A DNA stretch of 64,000 nt from Hypericibacter adhaerens (GCF_008728835.1 NZ_CP042582.1:2445001-2509000); one strand, 5' to 3'; counted from the stretch's first letter, positions 10,144 to 18,583 are shown. The notes: generated by a model not told the origin, from the sequence alone. Made by a program: numbers and translations.

Positions 10144-10401
10144 ATGAGCTGGCACAAACCCTTCACCGAGCACCCGGCGAGCGTCGGCGAGAGCTATGGC
10201 GAGCATTGGCTGGCCGCCATGGGCTTCGGCCTGCGCATGTTCGGGGCCTCGCTCGCCTGCATGGTCCACGCCTTCCTGCCGAGCCTCTTCACCCGCACCG
10301 GCAGCCGGGCGATCGAGCGGCTGCATGACCGGATGGTCGTCAATCGCCGTCGCGGCGGGGCGCAACCGATCGGTGCCTTGCCGAACAAGGCGGCGCGCTA
10401 G
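10144..10401 (+). CDS. DUF6356 family protein
   Basis: An 85-aa protein starting MSWHKPFTEHPASVGESYGEHW. The HP..VGESY..HW..A start and the hydrophobic segment LACMVHAFLPSLF followed by TGSRAIERLHDRM match DUF6356, a small alphaproteobacterial family of unknown role. The single hydrophobic stretch (about residues 28-48) suggests membrane association. An upstream in-frame ATG at 10114 exists, but the family-like sequence begins at 10144, just after GGGAGGCGCC. The gene ends at a strong bidirectional terminator and is divergent from the Lrp/AsnC gene. Confidence 0.75.
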   Translation: MSWHKPFTEHPASVGESYGEHWLAAMGFGLRMFGASLACMVHAFLPSLFTRTGSRAIERLHDRMVVNRRRGGAQPIGALPNKAAR

Positions 10402-10411
10402 GCGATCCGCC

Positions 10412-10458
10412 AAAGAAAAAGCCCCGGCCGCGCTGGCGCGGGCCGGGGCTTTCGTTTT
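10412..10458. terminator. Bidirectional intrinsic terminator
   Basis: A perfect 12-bp stem (AAAGCCCCGGCC at 10418-10429 with GGCCGGGGCTTT at 10441-10452) closes an 11-nt loop. The arms are flanked by CAAAGAAAAA on the left and TTTCGTTTTG on the right, so each strand has a U-rich tail. It separates the convergent DUF6356 and dehydrogenase genes. Confidence 0.88.
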
Positions 10459-10484
10459 GCGCCGGGCATCGACCCGGCCGGAGG

Positions 10485-11600
10485 TCAGGCCGCGCTGCGC
10501 TTGCCGGCGGTCTCCCATTTCGCGTCGGGGATCACCACCAGCTTGCCGACGAACTGCTTGTTCATGAAGTCGGTCTGCGCCTTGTGGAAATCCGAGAGCT
10601 TGTAGGTGGCGGCGAGGATGGGGTTGATCTTGCCGTCCTCGATATAGCCGACGAGGCGCTTGAAGGCGCCGCGCGTGCCCTGCGTCGAGCCGTGCATCTC
10701 GAGATGCTTCAGATAGAGCGTGCGCAGATCGAGCTGCACCACGGGCCCGCCGATGGCGCCCGCCGTCACATAACGGCCTTCGGCCCGCAGGATCCGCAGC
10801 AGGTCGTTGAACATCGGCCCGGCGACCAGGTCCGCGACCACGTCGATCGGCTTGCCGCCGGTCGCCTTCGCCACCTCGGCCGCGAGATCGCCCTTGCCTC
10901 GGGTGACGACGGCCTCGGCCCCGATCGCCTTGACCGCGGCCTCCTTGCCGGGGCCGACGACGGCGTAGGGAATGGCGCCGCGCGCGCACAGAAGCTGCAC
11001 CAGGCCCGATCCGACGCCGCCCGAGGCGCCGGTGACGAGCACGCGCTCGCCGGCCGCCACGCGGGCGCGGTCGAGCATATGCTCGCCGGTCAGGTAGGCG
11101 CAGCAGAAGGTAGCGAGCTCCGCATCGGTCAGGCCGCGCCGCACGACATGCGCGTTCTCGGCCGGCACGGTCAGATACTCCGCATAGCCGCCATCGCGGC
11201 CATGGCCGATATAGTCGCAATCGGCCAGGCTGTCGTCCTCGGCATTGTAGATGCTGAAATCGACCATGACGCGCTGGCCGATGCGCTTCGCATCGACGCC
11301 GGCACCCACGGATACGATCCTGCCGACGCTGTCCGTGCCCTGGATGCGCGGGAAGGTGAGGGTGGTGCCGCCGCGCCGCCAGGAGGAGGGCGCCTTCGGA
11401 TCCTCATCGGTGCCGTAGGCCGCCTGGCGCACCCACACATCCGTGTTGTTCATGCCGCAGGCCGAGACCTCGATCAGCACCTCGCCCTTGGCCGGCGAAG
11501 GGACCGGCATGTCGGTCCGGTAGACGAGCTTGTCGAGCCCGCCATGGCCGGTGAGAACCACGGCTTTCATCGTCTTGGGGATGGTCGGGGTCGCCGTCAT
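10485..11600 (-). CDS. Zinc-type MDR alcohol dehydrogenase / quinone oxidoreductase-like protein
   Basis: A 371-aa medium-chain dehydrogenase/reductase. It has the GroES-like N-terminal domain (MKAVVLTGHGGLDKLVYR, EVLIEVSACGMNNTDVWVR, FPRIQGTDSVGRI) and a Rossmann domain with VLVTGASGGVGSGLVQLL. The structural four-Cys zinc loop is absent, as in the quinone-oxidoreductase and crotonyl-CoA-reductase-like branches; the Cys in SACGMN remains. I chose the start at 11600 because AGGAGG lies just upstream, not the further in-frame ATG at 11630. The upstream region carries the 15-bp motif that also precedes the binding-protein gene at 17019, which links this enzyme to the ABC/M24/amidase island. Confidence 0.88.
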   Translation of the reverse strand: MTATPTIPKTMKAVVLTGHGGLDKLVYRTDMPVPSPAKGEVLIEVSACGMNNTDVWVRQAAYGTDEDPKAPSSWRRGGTTLTFPRIQGTDSVGRIVSVGAGVDAKRIGQRVMVDFSIYNAEDDSLADCDYIGHGRDGGYAEYLTVPAENAHVVRRGLTDAELATFCCAYLTGEHMLDRARVAAGERVLVTGASGGVGSGLVQLLCARGAIPYAVVGPGKEAAVKAIGAEAVVTRGKGDLAAEVAKATGGKPIDVVADLVAGPMFNDLLRILRAEGRYVTAGAIGGPVVQLDLRTLYLKHLEMHGSTQGTRGAFKRLVGYIEDGKINPILAATYKLSDFHKAQTDFMNKQFVGKLVVIPDAKWETAGKRSAA

Positions 11601-11676
11601 CGGGGAATTCCTCCTGGGATCTGCCGGCAAGCGGGACGGGCGTCGCGCGGGCCGCTGGAACGGTTCGGAGCTTATC

Positions 11677-11693
11677 GTATACCGGTTGCATAC
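11677..11693. promoter_or_regulatory. Candidate shared operator, copy 1 (upstream of the dehydrogenase)
   Basis: ATACCGGTTGCATAC (11679-11693), within a GTAT...ATAC dyad starting at 11677, lies 77 bp upstream of the dehydrogenase start. The reverse complement of 17157-17171 differs at one of these 15 positions. FCD-type GntR regulators commonly bind short GTAT/ATAC-containing dyads, and one is encoded at 15114. Assignment to that regulator is inferred. Confidence 0.5.
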
Positions 11694-11742
11694 ACAATAT
11701 TAGAGCCCGCGGGAAATCGAAATAACCGCTGCGGGGCATGGA

Positions 11743-12591
11743 TCAGATGGATTTGCCGCCGCGCTGACCGGCGGCCCGCGCGCGCAGGAACTCGATCGCG
11801 GTCAGAATCAGGGCGGAGACCAGGATCAGGAGCGTGGCGACGGCCAGGATGGTGGGGCTGATCTGCTCGCGGATGCCGGCCCACATCTGGAGCGGGATCG
11901 TGCGCTGGTCGTAGGCGGCGAGGAATTGCACCACGACAACCTCGTCGAAGGAGGCGGCGAAGGCGAAGAGCGCGCCCGAGACCACGCCCGGCAGGATGAG
12001 CGGCAGGATCACCCGGAAGAAGGTCAGGAGCGGCGGCGCCCCCAGGCTCGCGGCGGCGCGCACCAGGCTGTAATCGAAATTCATCATGGTCGCCGTCACG
12101 GTGATCACGACGAAGGGCGTGCCCAGCACCGCATGGGCGAGGATGATGCCCAGCAGGGTCTGTGCCAGGCCGATCTGCGAATAGAAGAAATACATGCCGG
12201 CGGAGACGATGATGATCGGGATGATCATGGGCGAGATCAGGATCGTCATCACCAGTCCGCGCAGCGGCATGGCGGGCCGGCTGAGCCCGACCGCGGCCAG
12301 CGTGCCGAGCGTGGTGGCGAGGGCCGTGGCGCAGAGGGCGATCACGATGCTGTTGCGGATCGCCAGCAGCCACTGATCGTTGGCGATGATGTCGCGATAC
12401 CATTGCAGCGAATAGGCGGCCGCCTCGAGGTGCAGCATGCCCTCGGTGAAGGTGAAGAAGGGCTCGGCATTGAAGGAGAGCGGCACGACCACGATCAGCG
12501 GCGCCACCAGGAAGAAGAAGACGAGCCCGCAGATGCCGAGATAGGCACCATGCCAGAGGCGGCCGGGAAGGGTGCGGTAGCTCTGGGCCAT
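11743..12591 (-). CDS. ABC transporter permease, PotC-type
   Basis: A 282-aa inner-membrane permease with about six transmembrane segments and the BPD_transp_1 (MetI-like) fold. The coupling motif is ALVRAAASLGAPPLLTFFRVILPLILPG (shown here by its EAA-type core LVRAAASLG...ILP). Length and layout match the second permease of polyamine/opine-type importers. It is the last gene of a minus-strand ATPase-permease-permease operon and starts 4 bp after the stop of the preceding permease gene. Its binding protein is probably the one at 15943-17019. Confidence 0.9.
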   Translation of the reverse strand: MAQSYRTLPGRLWHGAYLGICGLVFFFLVAPLIVVVPLSFNAEPFFTFTEGMLHLEAAAYSLQWYRDIIANDQWLLAIRNSIVIALCATALATTLGTLAAVGLSRPAMPLRGLVMTILISPMIIPIIIVSAGMYFFYSQIGLAQTLLGIILAHAVLGTPFVVITVTATMMNFDYSLVRAAASLGAPPLLTFFRVILPLILPGVVSGALFAFAASFDEVVVVQFLAAYDQRTIPLQMWAGIREQISPTILAVATLLILVSALILTAIEFLRARAAGQRGGKSI

Positions 12592-12595
12592 GGCG

Positions 12596-13849
12596 CTATC
12601 CGAGCTTCGTGTTCTCGAGGCCGACGAGGCGGCTGTAGAGCCAGTAGAGCAGCAGCACCGCGACCAGCAGGATCGCGCTCAGCGCCGAGGCCAGGCCCCA
12701 GTTCAGCGAGGAGCGCATGTGATAGGCGATCAGGTTGGAGATGAGCTGGCCGCTCTGGCCGCCCACCAGCGCCGGCGTGATGTAGTAGCCGACCGAGAGG
12801 ATGAAGACGAGCAGGCAGCCCGCCCCGATGCCCGGCAGGCTCAGCGGCAGATAGATGCGGAAGAAGACGATCACGGGATGCGCGCCCAGCGATTCCGCCG
12901 CGCGCTGATAGAGCGGCGAGATCGTCCGCATCACGCTGTAGAGCGGCAGGATCATGAAGGGCAGCAGCACGTGGGTCATCGCCACGAAGGTGCCGATCTT
13001 GTTGTAGACCAGGGTCGGTCGGGCATCGTTGTCGACGATCCCCAGATGGACCAGGAGATCGAGCAGCACCCCGTTGGACTGCAGCAGCACGATCCAGGAG
13101 GTGGTCCGGACCAGGAGCGAGGTCCAGAAGGGCAGCAGCACCAGGATCAGGAGCCGGTTGCCGAGCGCCGGCGGGACATGCGCCAGGAGATGGGCGACGG
13201 GGTATCCCAGCAGCAGGCAGATGCCGGTGGTGACGAGCCCGATCCAGAAGGTCCGCAGGAAGAGGGCGACATAGATCTGCTGGTCCGCCGGCTGCGCGAC
13301 GACGTTGCCGTCGCTGTCCTGCTTGAGGTCGAGGGCGTTGAGATAGTAGGCGGCGGTATAGGGCACGAGCGCCTGCTTGATCATCGCCCAGACGGCATGA
13401 TCGACCCAGCGCGGATCGATCGCCTCGAAAGCGGGCCGATAGGGACCCTCGGTCACCTGGCTGATCCGGCGCGCGGTCGAGCGGACGAGGCTCAGCATGC
13501 CGCTTGCTTCGTAGTTCAGCCGCGTGCCGAGCTGGTCGGCGGTCTTGTCCTTGAAGCGCTCCGCCAGCTCACGCGCGAAGGCCGCATAGAGCGCCTCGTC
13601 AGGCAGGCCCGTGCCGTCCCAGCGCTGCAGCCCCTGGCAGGTCTCAGGGACCAGGCGGCAAGGTGCCGTGTTGTCGACGCTGCGGAACAGCATCTGGCCG
13701 ATCGGCAACACGAACATCACCAGGACGAACAGCAGCAGCGGCAGCACCAGGAGGAACGCCCTGAGCCGGGTCAGGCGCTCGGCGCGGCGCAGGCGCCGGG
13801 CCAGCCCGCCGCCGGATCTGTCGCTTTCGATCAGGGTGGCGGTCGTCAT
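12596..13849 (-). CDS. ABC transporter permease, PotB-type with periplasmic insert
   Basis: A 417-aa permease. One N-terminal membrane segment (LRAFLLVLPLLLFVLVMFV) is followed by a soluble insert of about 150 residues (roughly 60-205), then the usual five-helix MetI-like core. The coupling loop is in AAESLGAHPVIVFFRIYLPL. This insert-bearing layout recurs in a subgroup of PotB-like permeases. I chose ATG at 13849, not 13876, because it forms an ATGA overlap with the ATPase stop, which supports translational coupling. Its partner permease follows directly. Confidence 0.9.
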   Translation of the reverse strand: MTTATLIESDRSGGGLARRLRRAERLTRLRAFLLVLPLLLFVLVMFVLPIGQMLFRSVDNTAPCRLVPETCQGLQRWDGTGLPDEALYAAFARELAERFKDKTADQLGTRLNYEASGMLSLVRSTARRISQVTEGPYRPAFEAIDPRWVDHAVWAMIKQALVPYTAAYYLNALDLKQDSDGNVVAQPADQQIYVALFLRTFWIGLVTTGICLLLGYPVAHLLAHVPPALGNRLLILVLLPFWTSLLVRTTSWIVLLQSNGVLLDLLVHLGIVDNDARPTLVYNKIGTFVAMTHVLLPFMILPLYSVMRTISPLYQRAAESLGAHPVIVFFRIYLPLSLPGIGAGCLLVFILSVGYYITPALVGGQSGQLISNLIAYHMRSSLNWGLASALSAILLVAVLLLYWLYSRLVGLENTKLG

Positions 13850-14934
13850 GGCGCGTCGTCGAGGAGGGCGCGGCAATCCTGCCGGCGCCAGCCGAAGGCG
13901 ATCGTGGCGCCGGGAGCGATCGCCGGGCGCTCGATGTCGTTGGGGATCTTGACGATCAGGCTGTCGCTCCCGAAGGCCTTGAGCCGGATGCGCAGGTGGT
14001 CGCCAATGAAGACGATCTCCTCGACCCGGCCCTGGAAGCGGTTCTCATATCCGCCCTCGGGCGGCAGGAGGCGTAGCCGCTCCGGCCGGATCGAGACGAC
14101 GACGCGCTGGCCGACGCCCCCTTGTGTCAAGGCGGGCGCCTGCAGCCGCGTGCCGTCGGCGAGCGCCACCCGGCATTCGCGCTCGTCCTGCGCGACGACC
14201 GTTCCCGCGAGACGGTTGTTCTCGCCGATGAAGCCGGCGACGAAGGCGTCGGCCGGCCGCTCGTAGAGATCCTCGGGGGCCGCCAGCTGGCGGATCCGGC
14301 CGCCCTGGAACACCGCAATCCGATCCGACATGGTCAGGGCCTCTCCCTGGTCATGGGTGACATAGACCAAGGTTACGCCAAGTTCGCGATGGATGTGTCG
14401 GATCTCGAATTGCAGCTCTTCGCGCAGCTGCTTGTCGAGCGCCCCCAGCGGCTCGTCCATCAGCACGAGGCTCGGGTCGAAAACGAGCGCCCGCGCCAGC
14501 GCGACGCGCTGCTGCTGACCGCCGGAGAGCTGGCCGGGCTTGCGATCGCCATAGCCGGCGAGCCGCACGATCTCCAGCGCGCGCGTGGTGCGGCGCCGGA
14601 TCTCGGCGCGGGAGCGTCGGCGGACCTCCAGCGGGAAGGCAAGGTTCTGCGCCACGGTCATGTGCGGGAACAGCGCATAGTTCTGGAACACCATGCCGAG
14701 ATTGCGCCGGTAGGGCGGAAGCCGGTGCAGCGACTTGCCGTCGAGCAGGATCTCCCCCTGGGTCGGAATCTCGAAGCCCGCCAGCAGCATCAGGGTCGTC
14801 GTCTTGCCCGAGCCGGACGGGCCCAGCAGGGTCAGGAACTCGCCCTGCCTGATCTGCAGGTTGAGGTCGGGAATGACCTCCATGCGGCCGTCGAAACTCT
14901 TGCGGACATGACGGAACTCGGCTTTGGGGGTCAT
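13846..14934 (-). CDS. ABC transporter ATP-binding protein, PotA-type
   Basis: A 362-aa importer ATPase. Walker A GPSGSGKTT, Q-loop FQNYALFPH, signature LSGGQQQR, Walker B LVLMDEPLGALD, H-loop VTHDQ, then a C-terminal TOBE regulatory domain (about 275-362). This order and length are standard for the spermidine/putrescine-iron-type family. ATG at 14934 (MTPKAEFRHVRKSFDG) fits family N-termini better than ATG at 14976. It is the first gene of the minus-strand transport operon and is divergent from the GntR gene at 15114. Confidence 0.93.
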   Translation of the reverse strand: MTPKAEFRHVRKSFDGRMEVIPDLNLQIRQGEFLTLLGPSGSGKTTTLMLLAGFEIPTQGEILLDGKSLHRLPPYRRNLGMVFQNYALFPHMTVAQNLAFPLEVRRRSRAEIRRRTTRALEIVRLAGYGDRKPGQLSGGQQQRVALARALVFDPSLVLMDEPLGALDKQLREELQFEIRHIHRELGVTLVYVTHDQGEALTMSDRIAVFQGGRIRQLAAPEDLYERPADAFVAGFIGENNRLAGTVVAQDERECRVALADGTRLQAPALTQGGVGQRVVVSIRPERLRLLPPEGGYENRFQGRVEEIVFIGDHLRIRLKAFGSDSLIVKIPNDIERPAIAPGATIAFGWRRQDCRALLDDAP

Positions 14935-15113
14935 GCGTCGCCGGTCCTTCGCCGCCGCGGGAAGCGGCAGGAACAAGGGCCGCCGTTCATGGTGAATCGC
15001 CGCGCGAGGCTTGTTATGCCGGGAACGCTGCGGTAAATCTCAAAGGATCGCGTTGCGGCCGGATCCCTCGATCTCGCCGACAACCCTGGATCGAAACGAG
15101 ACCCGGAAAGTCG

Positions 15114-15818
15114 ATGGCGAAGAACATTGAGCGCGAAGCGGCGGCGAAAAGCACCGGCCGCATCCGCTATGAAGAGCTCCATGCGCTGCTGCGCGAGCGC
15201 ATCTGCATGCTGACCTACCCGCCCGGCATGACGCTCAGCGAGAGCGAGCTCGCCACCGAGTTCAATGTCAGCCGGACGCCGATCCGCCGCGTGCTGCAAT
15301 CGCTCGAAGCCCAGGGCCTGGTCGAGACCAAGCAGAGCGTCGGCACCATCGTCACCTCGGTCGAGCTGCGCGCGCTGCGCGAGGTCTATGCGGTCCGCAT
15401 GGTCCTCGCCGCCTCCCTGGGCGATATCGCGGCGCCGCTGCGCTCCCACTCCAAGCTGCCGAACTTCCGGGCGCTGCTGGCGCGGGCCGAGAAGCTCTCG
15501 GGCCACCGGGACTTCAAGGAGTTCGTGCGGATCAACAACGATCTGCAGAACGAGCTGGGGCTGGTCGCCGGCAACGAATCCTTCCGCCGCATCACCGAGC
15601 AGCTCTACTACCAGACCATCCGTGTCTATTTCGGGATCGTGCAGGAGCTGGACTGGGAGGCCGAGGCGGGCTGGCTGCGCGCCGAGATCGGCGAGTTCAT
15701 CCGGGCGCTCGAAGCCAGCGACCTGCGGGCCGTCGGCTATATCCGGCGCAACCACATCTCGATGAATCTGGTCCGGATCACCAACTACGTGCTCGGTCAT
15801 TCAGGCCATCATCAGTAG
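15114..15818 (+). CDS. GntR-family regulator, FadR/FCD type
   Basis: A 234-aa regulator. The winged helix lies at about 18-85 (ILxERICMLTYPPGMTLSES-type start, FNVSRTPIRRVLQSLEAQGLV) and the FCD effector domain at about 95-225. Many FCD domains bind a metal through an Asp and three His; here the first D..H motif reads NNDLQNELG, so that His is missing and a metal-free or different ligand mode is likely. The gene sits between the divergent transport operon and the binding-protein gene, the usual place for a local catabolic repressor. The repeated motifs at 11677, 17155 and 17385 are its best candidate targets. Confidence 0.92.
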   Translation: MAKNIEREAAAKSTGRIRYEELHALLRERICMLTYPPGMTLSESELATEFNVSRTPIRRVLQSLEAQGLVETKQSVGTIVTSVELRALREVYAVRMVLAASLGDIAAPLRSHSKLPNFRALLARAEKLSGHRDFKEFVRINNDLQNELGLVAGNESFRRITEQLYYQTIRVYFGIVQELDWEAEAGWLRAEIGEFIRALEASDLRAVGYIRRNHISMNLVRITNYVLGHSGHHQ

Positions 15819-15942
15819 CGTCGTCGCGCGGGGCCGCCGATAGTCCCGGCTTTCCATCCGGTTCATTCAAAGCGAGAGGAGCGGCCCGCGGAGGCCTCGC
15901 TGGCGCTCCGCATGGCCGCTCCATTCCGACGGCTCCGCCGCT

Positions 15943-17019
15943 TTACTTCGCCAGCCAGGCGTTGAAGCGCTGGTCGAGCTCGTCGGCGTGATCGGCCCAG
16001 AACTCGGCATCGTACTGCAGCGCGTGGGTGAGGTTCTTCTCGTAGGTCGGAAGCCAGGGGCGGACCGTGTCGCTGGTGAGCGCCAGCGAGGATTTCCGCA
16101 GCGGGCCGTAGGCGATGTATTTGGTCTGGTTCGCGATGTTCTGGCTCTGGGTGGCGAACTTCACGTAGGCGCGGGCGGCCTCGAGATGCTTGGTGCCCTT
16201 GATGATGCCCCAGAGATTGATGTTCCAGATCTGGTCGTTCCAGATGATGGCGAAAGGCTGCTTGTTGTCGGTGATGGCGGTGTAGATGCGGCCGTTGAAG
16301 GCGCTGGTCATGACCACCTGGCCGTCGGCCAGGAGCTGCGGCGCCTGCGCGCCGGTGTCGTACCAGATGACGTCCTTCTTGATGGTGTCGAGCTTGGCGA
16401 AGGCGCGATCGACGCCCGCGGGCGTGCCCAGCACCTTGTAGACGTCGGCCGGCGCCACGCCGTCGGCGAGGAGCGCCCATTCCAGGCTGACGGCGGCGCC
16501 CCGCTTCTGCAGGCCGCGCTTGCCGGGGAATTTCTTGGTGTCGAAGAAGTCGGCGATCGAGTTCGGCTTGTCGCCCGGGAACTTGGTCGTGTCGTAGGCG
16601 ATGACGTTGGAGTAGGCGATGTTGCCGACGCCGCATTCGCTGAGCGCCTTGGGCAGGTAATCCTCGGTCGCGGGCGTGCCGTCGGGCGCCGGCGTGATCG
16701 TCGAGACGTCGACGGGCTCGAGATAGCCCGACTGGCAGGCGCGCTGCAGGTCCTGGAGCTCGAGATCGACCACGTCCCACGCGACATTGCCGGCTTCGAC
16801 CTGGGCTTTGATCTCGGCCACGCCGCCATTGTAGTCGGCGGAATTCACCGTGATGCCGGTCGCGGCGGTGAAGGGCTTGTGATAGGCCTCGATCTGGCTC
16901 TGCGTATAGGAGCCGCCATAAGAAACCACGGTGACCGAATCCGCCGAGGCGGCCGTGGCAATCAGCAGGCTTCCCGCCGTGGCGAGGGCGGGAAGGAGGG
17001 TCCGTAACCGTGGGGCCAT
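15943..17019 (-). CDS. ABC transporter periplasmic binding protein, PotD-type
   Basis: A 358-aa exported binding protein (SBP_bac_8/PotD-like). The signal peptide is MAPRLRTLLPALATAGSLLI with cleavage after ASA. Family features are VTVVSYGGSYTQSQIEAYH near the N-terminus, IAYSNVIAYDTTKFPG, and a late VKFATQSQNIANQ segment. I set the start at 17019, where AAGGAAGGA precedes the ATG; the frame is open further upstream to 17256 but that stretch holds no family sequence. It is separated from its likely permeases and ATPase (11743-14934) by the GntR gene. The substrate is unknown; a cationic or amide-containing compound would fit the neighbouring hydrolases (inference). Confidence 0.92.
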   Translation of the reverse strand: MAPRLRTLLPALATAGSLLIATAASADSVTVVSYGGSYTQSQIEAYHKPFTAATGITVNSADYNGGVAEIKAQVEAGNVAWDVVDLELQDLQRACQSGYLEPVDVSTITPAPDGTPATEDYLPKALSECGVGNIAYSNVIAYDTTKFPGDKPNSIADFFDTKKFPGKRGLQKRGAAVSLEWALLADGVAPADVYKVLGTPAGVDRAFAKLDTIKKDVIWYDTGAQAPQLLADGQVVMTSAFNGRIYTAITDNKQPFAIIWNDQIWNINLWGIIKGTKHLEAARAYVKFATQSQNIANQTKYIAYGPLRKSSLALTSDTVRPWLPTYEKNLTHALQYDAEFWADHADELDQRFNAWLAK

Positions 17020-17154
17020 TTTAGATCCTTCCTTTTTGGGTTTCCCCCAGGCTCCTGCCGGCCGTTCAGCGGCCGCGACAAGACGGGGTTGCAAGGTTGT
17101 CGGGGTTTGTGTCCCCGGAATCCGTAACATGGCTGGTAGGCGCCTACAATCCGT

Positions 17155-17173
17155 CGGTATGCCACCGGTATGC
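17155..17173. promoter_or_regulatory. Candidate shared operator, copy 2 (upstream of the binding-protein gene)
   Basis: GTATGCCACCGGTAT at 17157-17171 is the reverse complement of the 15-bp motif at 11679-11693 with one mismatch. The octamer CGGTATGC occurs at 17155-17162 and again at 17166-17173, spaced 11 bp, about one helical turn. It lies about 140 bp upstream of the binding-protein start at 17019. Confidence 0.5.
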
Positions 17174-17384
17174 AACATTTTCTTTTGGGCTTGGCCAATT
17201 TTCCTTTCGGCTATCGAAGGGCCCTGTCGCAGAAGGAGTGCGGCTCGGTAGGTCACCAGAACTTCTATATTTTATATCAATATATAACAGCATATTAGCG
17301 CCTATTTTTGGGTACGGGCCGGAGCCCGCCGGAGGATGGAGGCGACCAGCGATCGGTCGGGAAGGGCGCTTGCGGGGTGCTGAG

Positions 17385-17397
17385 GTCACCGGTATAC
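17385..17397. promoter_or_regulatory. Candidate shared operator, copy 3 (upstream of the M24 gene)
   Basis: GTCACCGGTATAC shares ten of eleven bases with GCCACCGGTAT of copy 2. It also shares the exact decamer ACCGGTATAC with the reverse strand of copy 1. It lies 32-44 bp upstream of the M24 ATG, where a bound repressor would block transcription. It is a weaker match than copies 1 and 2 because the outer half-site is not conserved. Confidence 0.4.
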
Positions 17398-17428
17398 AGA
17401 TGCGGAATTCGCAACACCGGAGGCCTTC

Positions 17429-18583
17429 ATGAGCAACCTGTTCCAGCAGCGGACCCTCGAGCTGCAGCGTCGCATGACGGACGAGAAGATCGACGCGTTC
17501 CTGCTGGCGGATCCGGATTCGATCTTCTTCTTCTCGGGCTGCTTCGGTTATCTCGGCATGGACTGGGACCGGGCGACGCTGTTGCTGGTGCCGCGCTCGG
17601 GCGCGCCGATATTGGTGACGCCGCTGATGGAATCCGAGATGGTCCGCAACCAGGCCTGGGTCGAGGACGTGCGCGACTGGGTCGACGGCATCGACGGCGA
17701 GTGGATGAAGCATGTGGAGGCCTTCTTCGCGGCCCATAAGAGCCGCCGCGTCATGCTGGAGAACCACAAGACGCATCCCAAGGTCGCGGAGACCCTGCGC
17801 CGGGCGGCAAAGGACGCCGAGCTGGTCGAGGGCAGCGGGCTGATCTCGCGGATGCGCATGGTCAAGTCGCCCGAGGAGATCGCGATCATGCGCCAGGCGG
17901 GGCAGGTGGCCGTCGCCATGGGCAAGGCCGGCAAGGCCGCGATCGCCGAGGGTGTGCCCGAGTACGAAGTGGCGCTGGCCGTCATCGCCGGCGGCACGCG
18001 CAAGGCGGCGGAGCTGCTCGCCAATACCGACGCGGCCGAATATGTCTCCCCGACGATCTACAACCTGCAGATCATGCAGTCGGGTCGCCATACCTGCATG
18101 GTGCATCGCCGCTCGACGGTGAAGCGCATCGCCAAGGGCGACCCGGTCTATCTCTGCTTCTGCGGCATCGCCAACTTCCGCCATTTCAAGCTGGGATTCG
18201 ACCGCGAGTTCTTCGTCGGCAGCGTGACCGACGAGCAGGCCAAGACCTACGAGACGACGGTCAAGGCGCAGCAGGCGGCGCTCGCGCTGGTGAAGCCCGG
18301 CGCCGTCGCCGAAGAGGTGAACGCGGCCGCCGAGGAGGTCTACCGCTCGGCGGGATTCGGGCTTTCCTACCGGACCGGCCGCGGCATCGGCTATTCCTTC
18401 CTCGAGGACCCGCAGCTCAAGAAGGGCGACAGGACGAAGCTGCAGGCGGGCATGGCCTTCGCCGTCGATGGCGGCATCACCGTCAAGGGGCGCTACGGCA
18501 CGCGCATCGGGGATTCGATCGTCGTCACCGAGAAGGGCTTCGAGTATCTGACCGAATTCCCGCGCGACCTGACCGTTCTCTAG
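17429..18583 (+). CDS. M24 (creatinase/Xaa-Pro peptidase fold) hydrolase lacking metal ligands
   Basis: A 384-aa protein with the creatinase N-domain (about 5-135) and the pita-bread M24 domain (about 145-380). True M24 peptidases hold two metals with Asp, Asp, His, Glu, Glu. Here the first Asp appears as C243 (YLCFCG), D258 may stay as the second, the His of GHG is R318 (TGRGIGY), the first Glu is D347 (AFAVDGG) and the last is G361 (RIGDSIV). H226 (CMVHRR), at the catalytic-His position of creatinase, is kept. A metal-free amidino- or amidohydrolase such as creatinase or ectoine hydrolase is the best model; the substrate is unknown. GGAGG lies 5 nt before the ATG. Confidence 0.85.
   Translation: MSNLFQQRTLELQRRMTDEKIDAFLLADPDSIFFFSGCFGYLGMDWDRATLLLVPRSGAPILVTPLMESEMVRNQAWVEDVRDWVDGIDGEWMKHVEAFFAAHKSRRVMLENHKTHPKVAETLRRAAKDAELVEGSGLISRMRMVKSPEEIAIMRQAGQVAVAMGKAGKAAIAEGVPEYEVALAVIAGGTRKAAELLANTDAAEYVSPTIYNLQIMQSGRHTCMVHRRSTVKRIAKGDPVYLCFCGIANFRHFKLGFDREFFVGSVTDEQAKTYETTVKAQQAALALVKPGAVAEEVNAAAEEVYRSAGFGLSYRTGRGIGYSFLEDPQLKKGDRTKLQAGMAFAVDGGITVKGRYGTRIGDSIVVTEKGFEYLTEFPRDLTVL

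Larger units (their letters stand above)
17020..17428. other. Divergent intergenic region between the binding-protein and M24 genes
   Basis: This 409-bp stretch separates two divergent genes. It contains two copies of the candidate operator (17155-17173 and 17385-17397) and a markedly A+T-rich patch (about 17260-17310), suggestive of promoter DNA. Open frames crossing it have no recognisable protein features. No RNA gene is visible. Confidence 0.5.

Noticed and set aside
15870-15935. GAGCGGCC...GGCCGCTC inverted repeat after the GntR gene.
   Set aside because: The loop is too long and there is no U-tract; not a convincing terminator.
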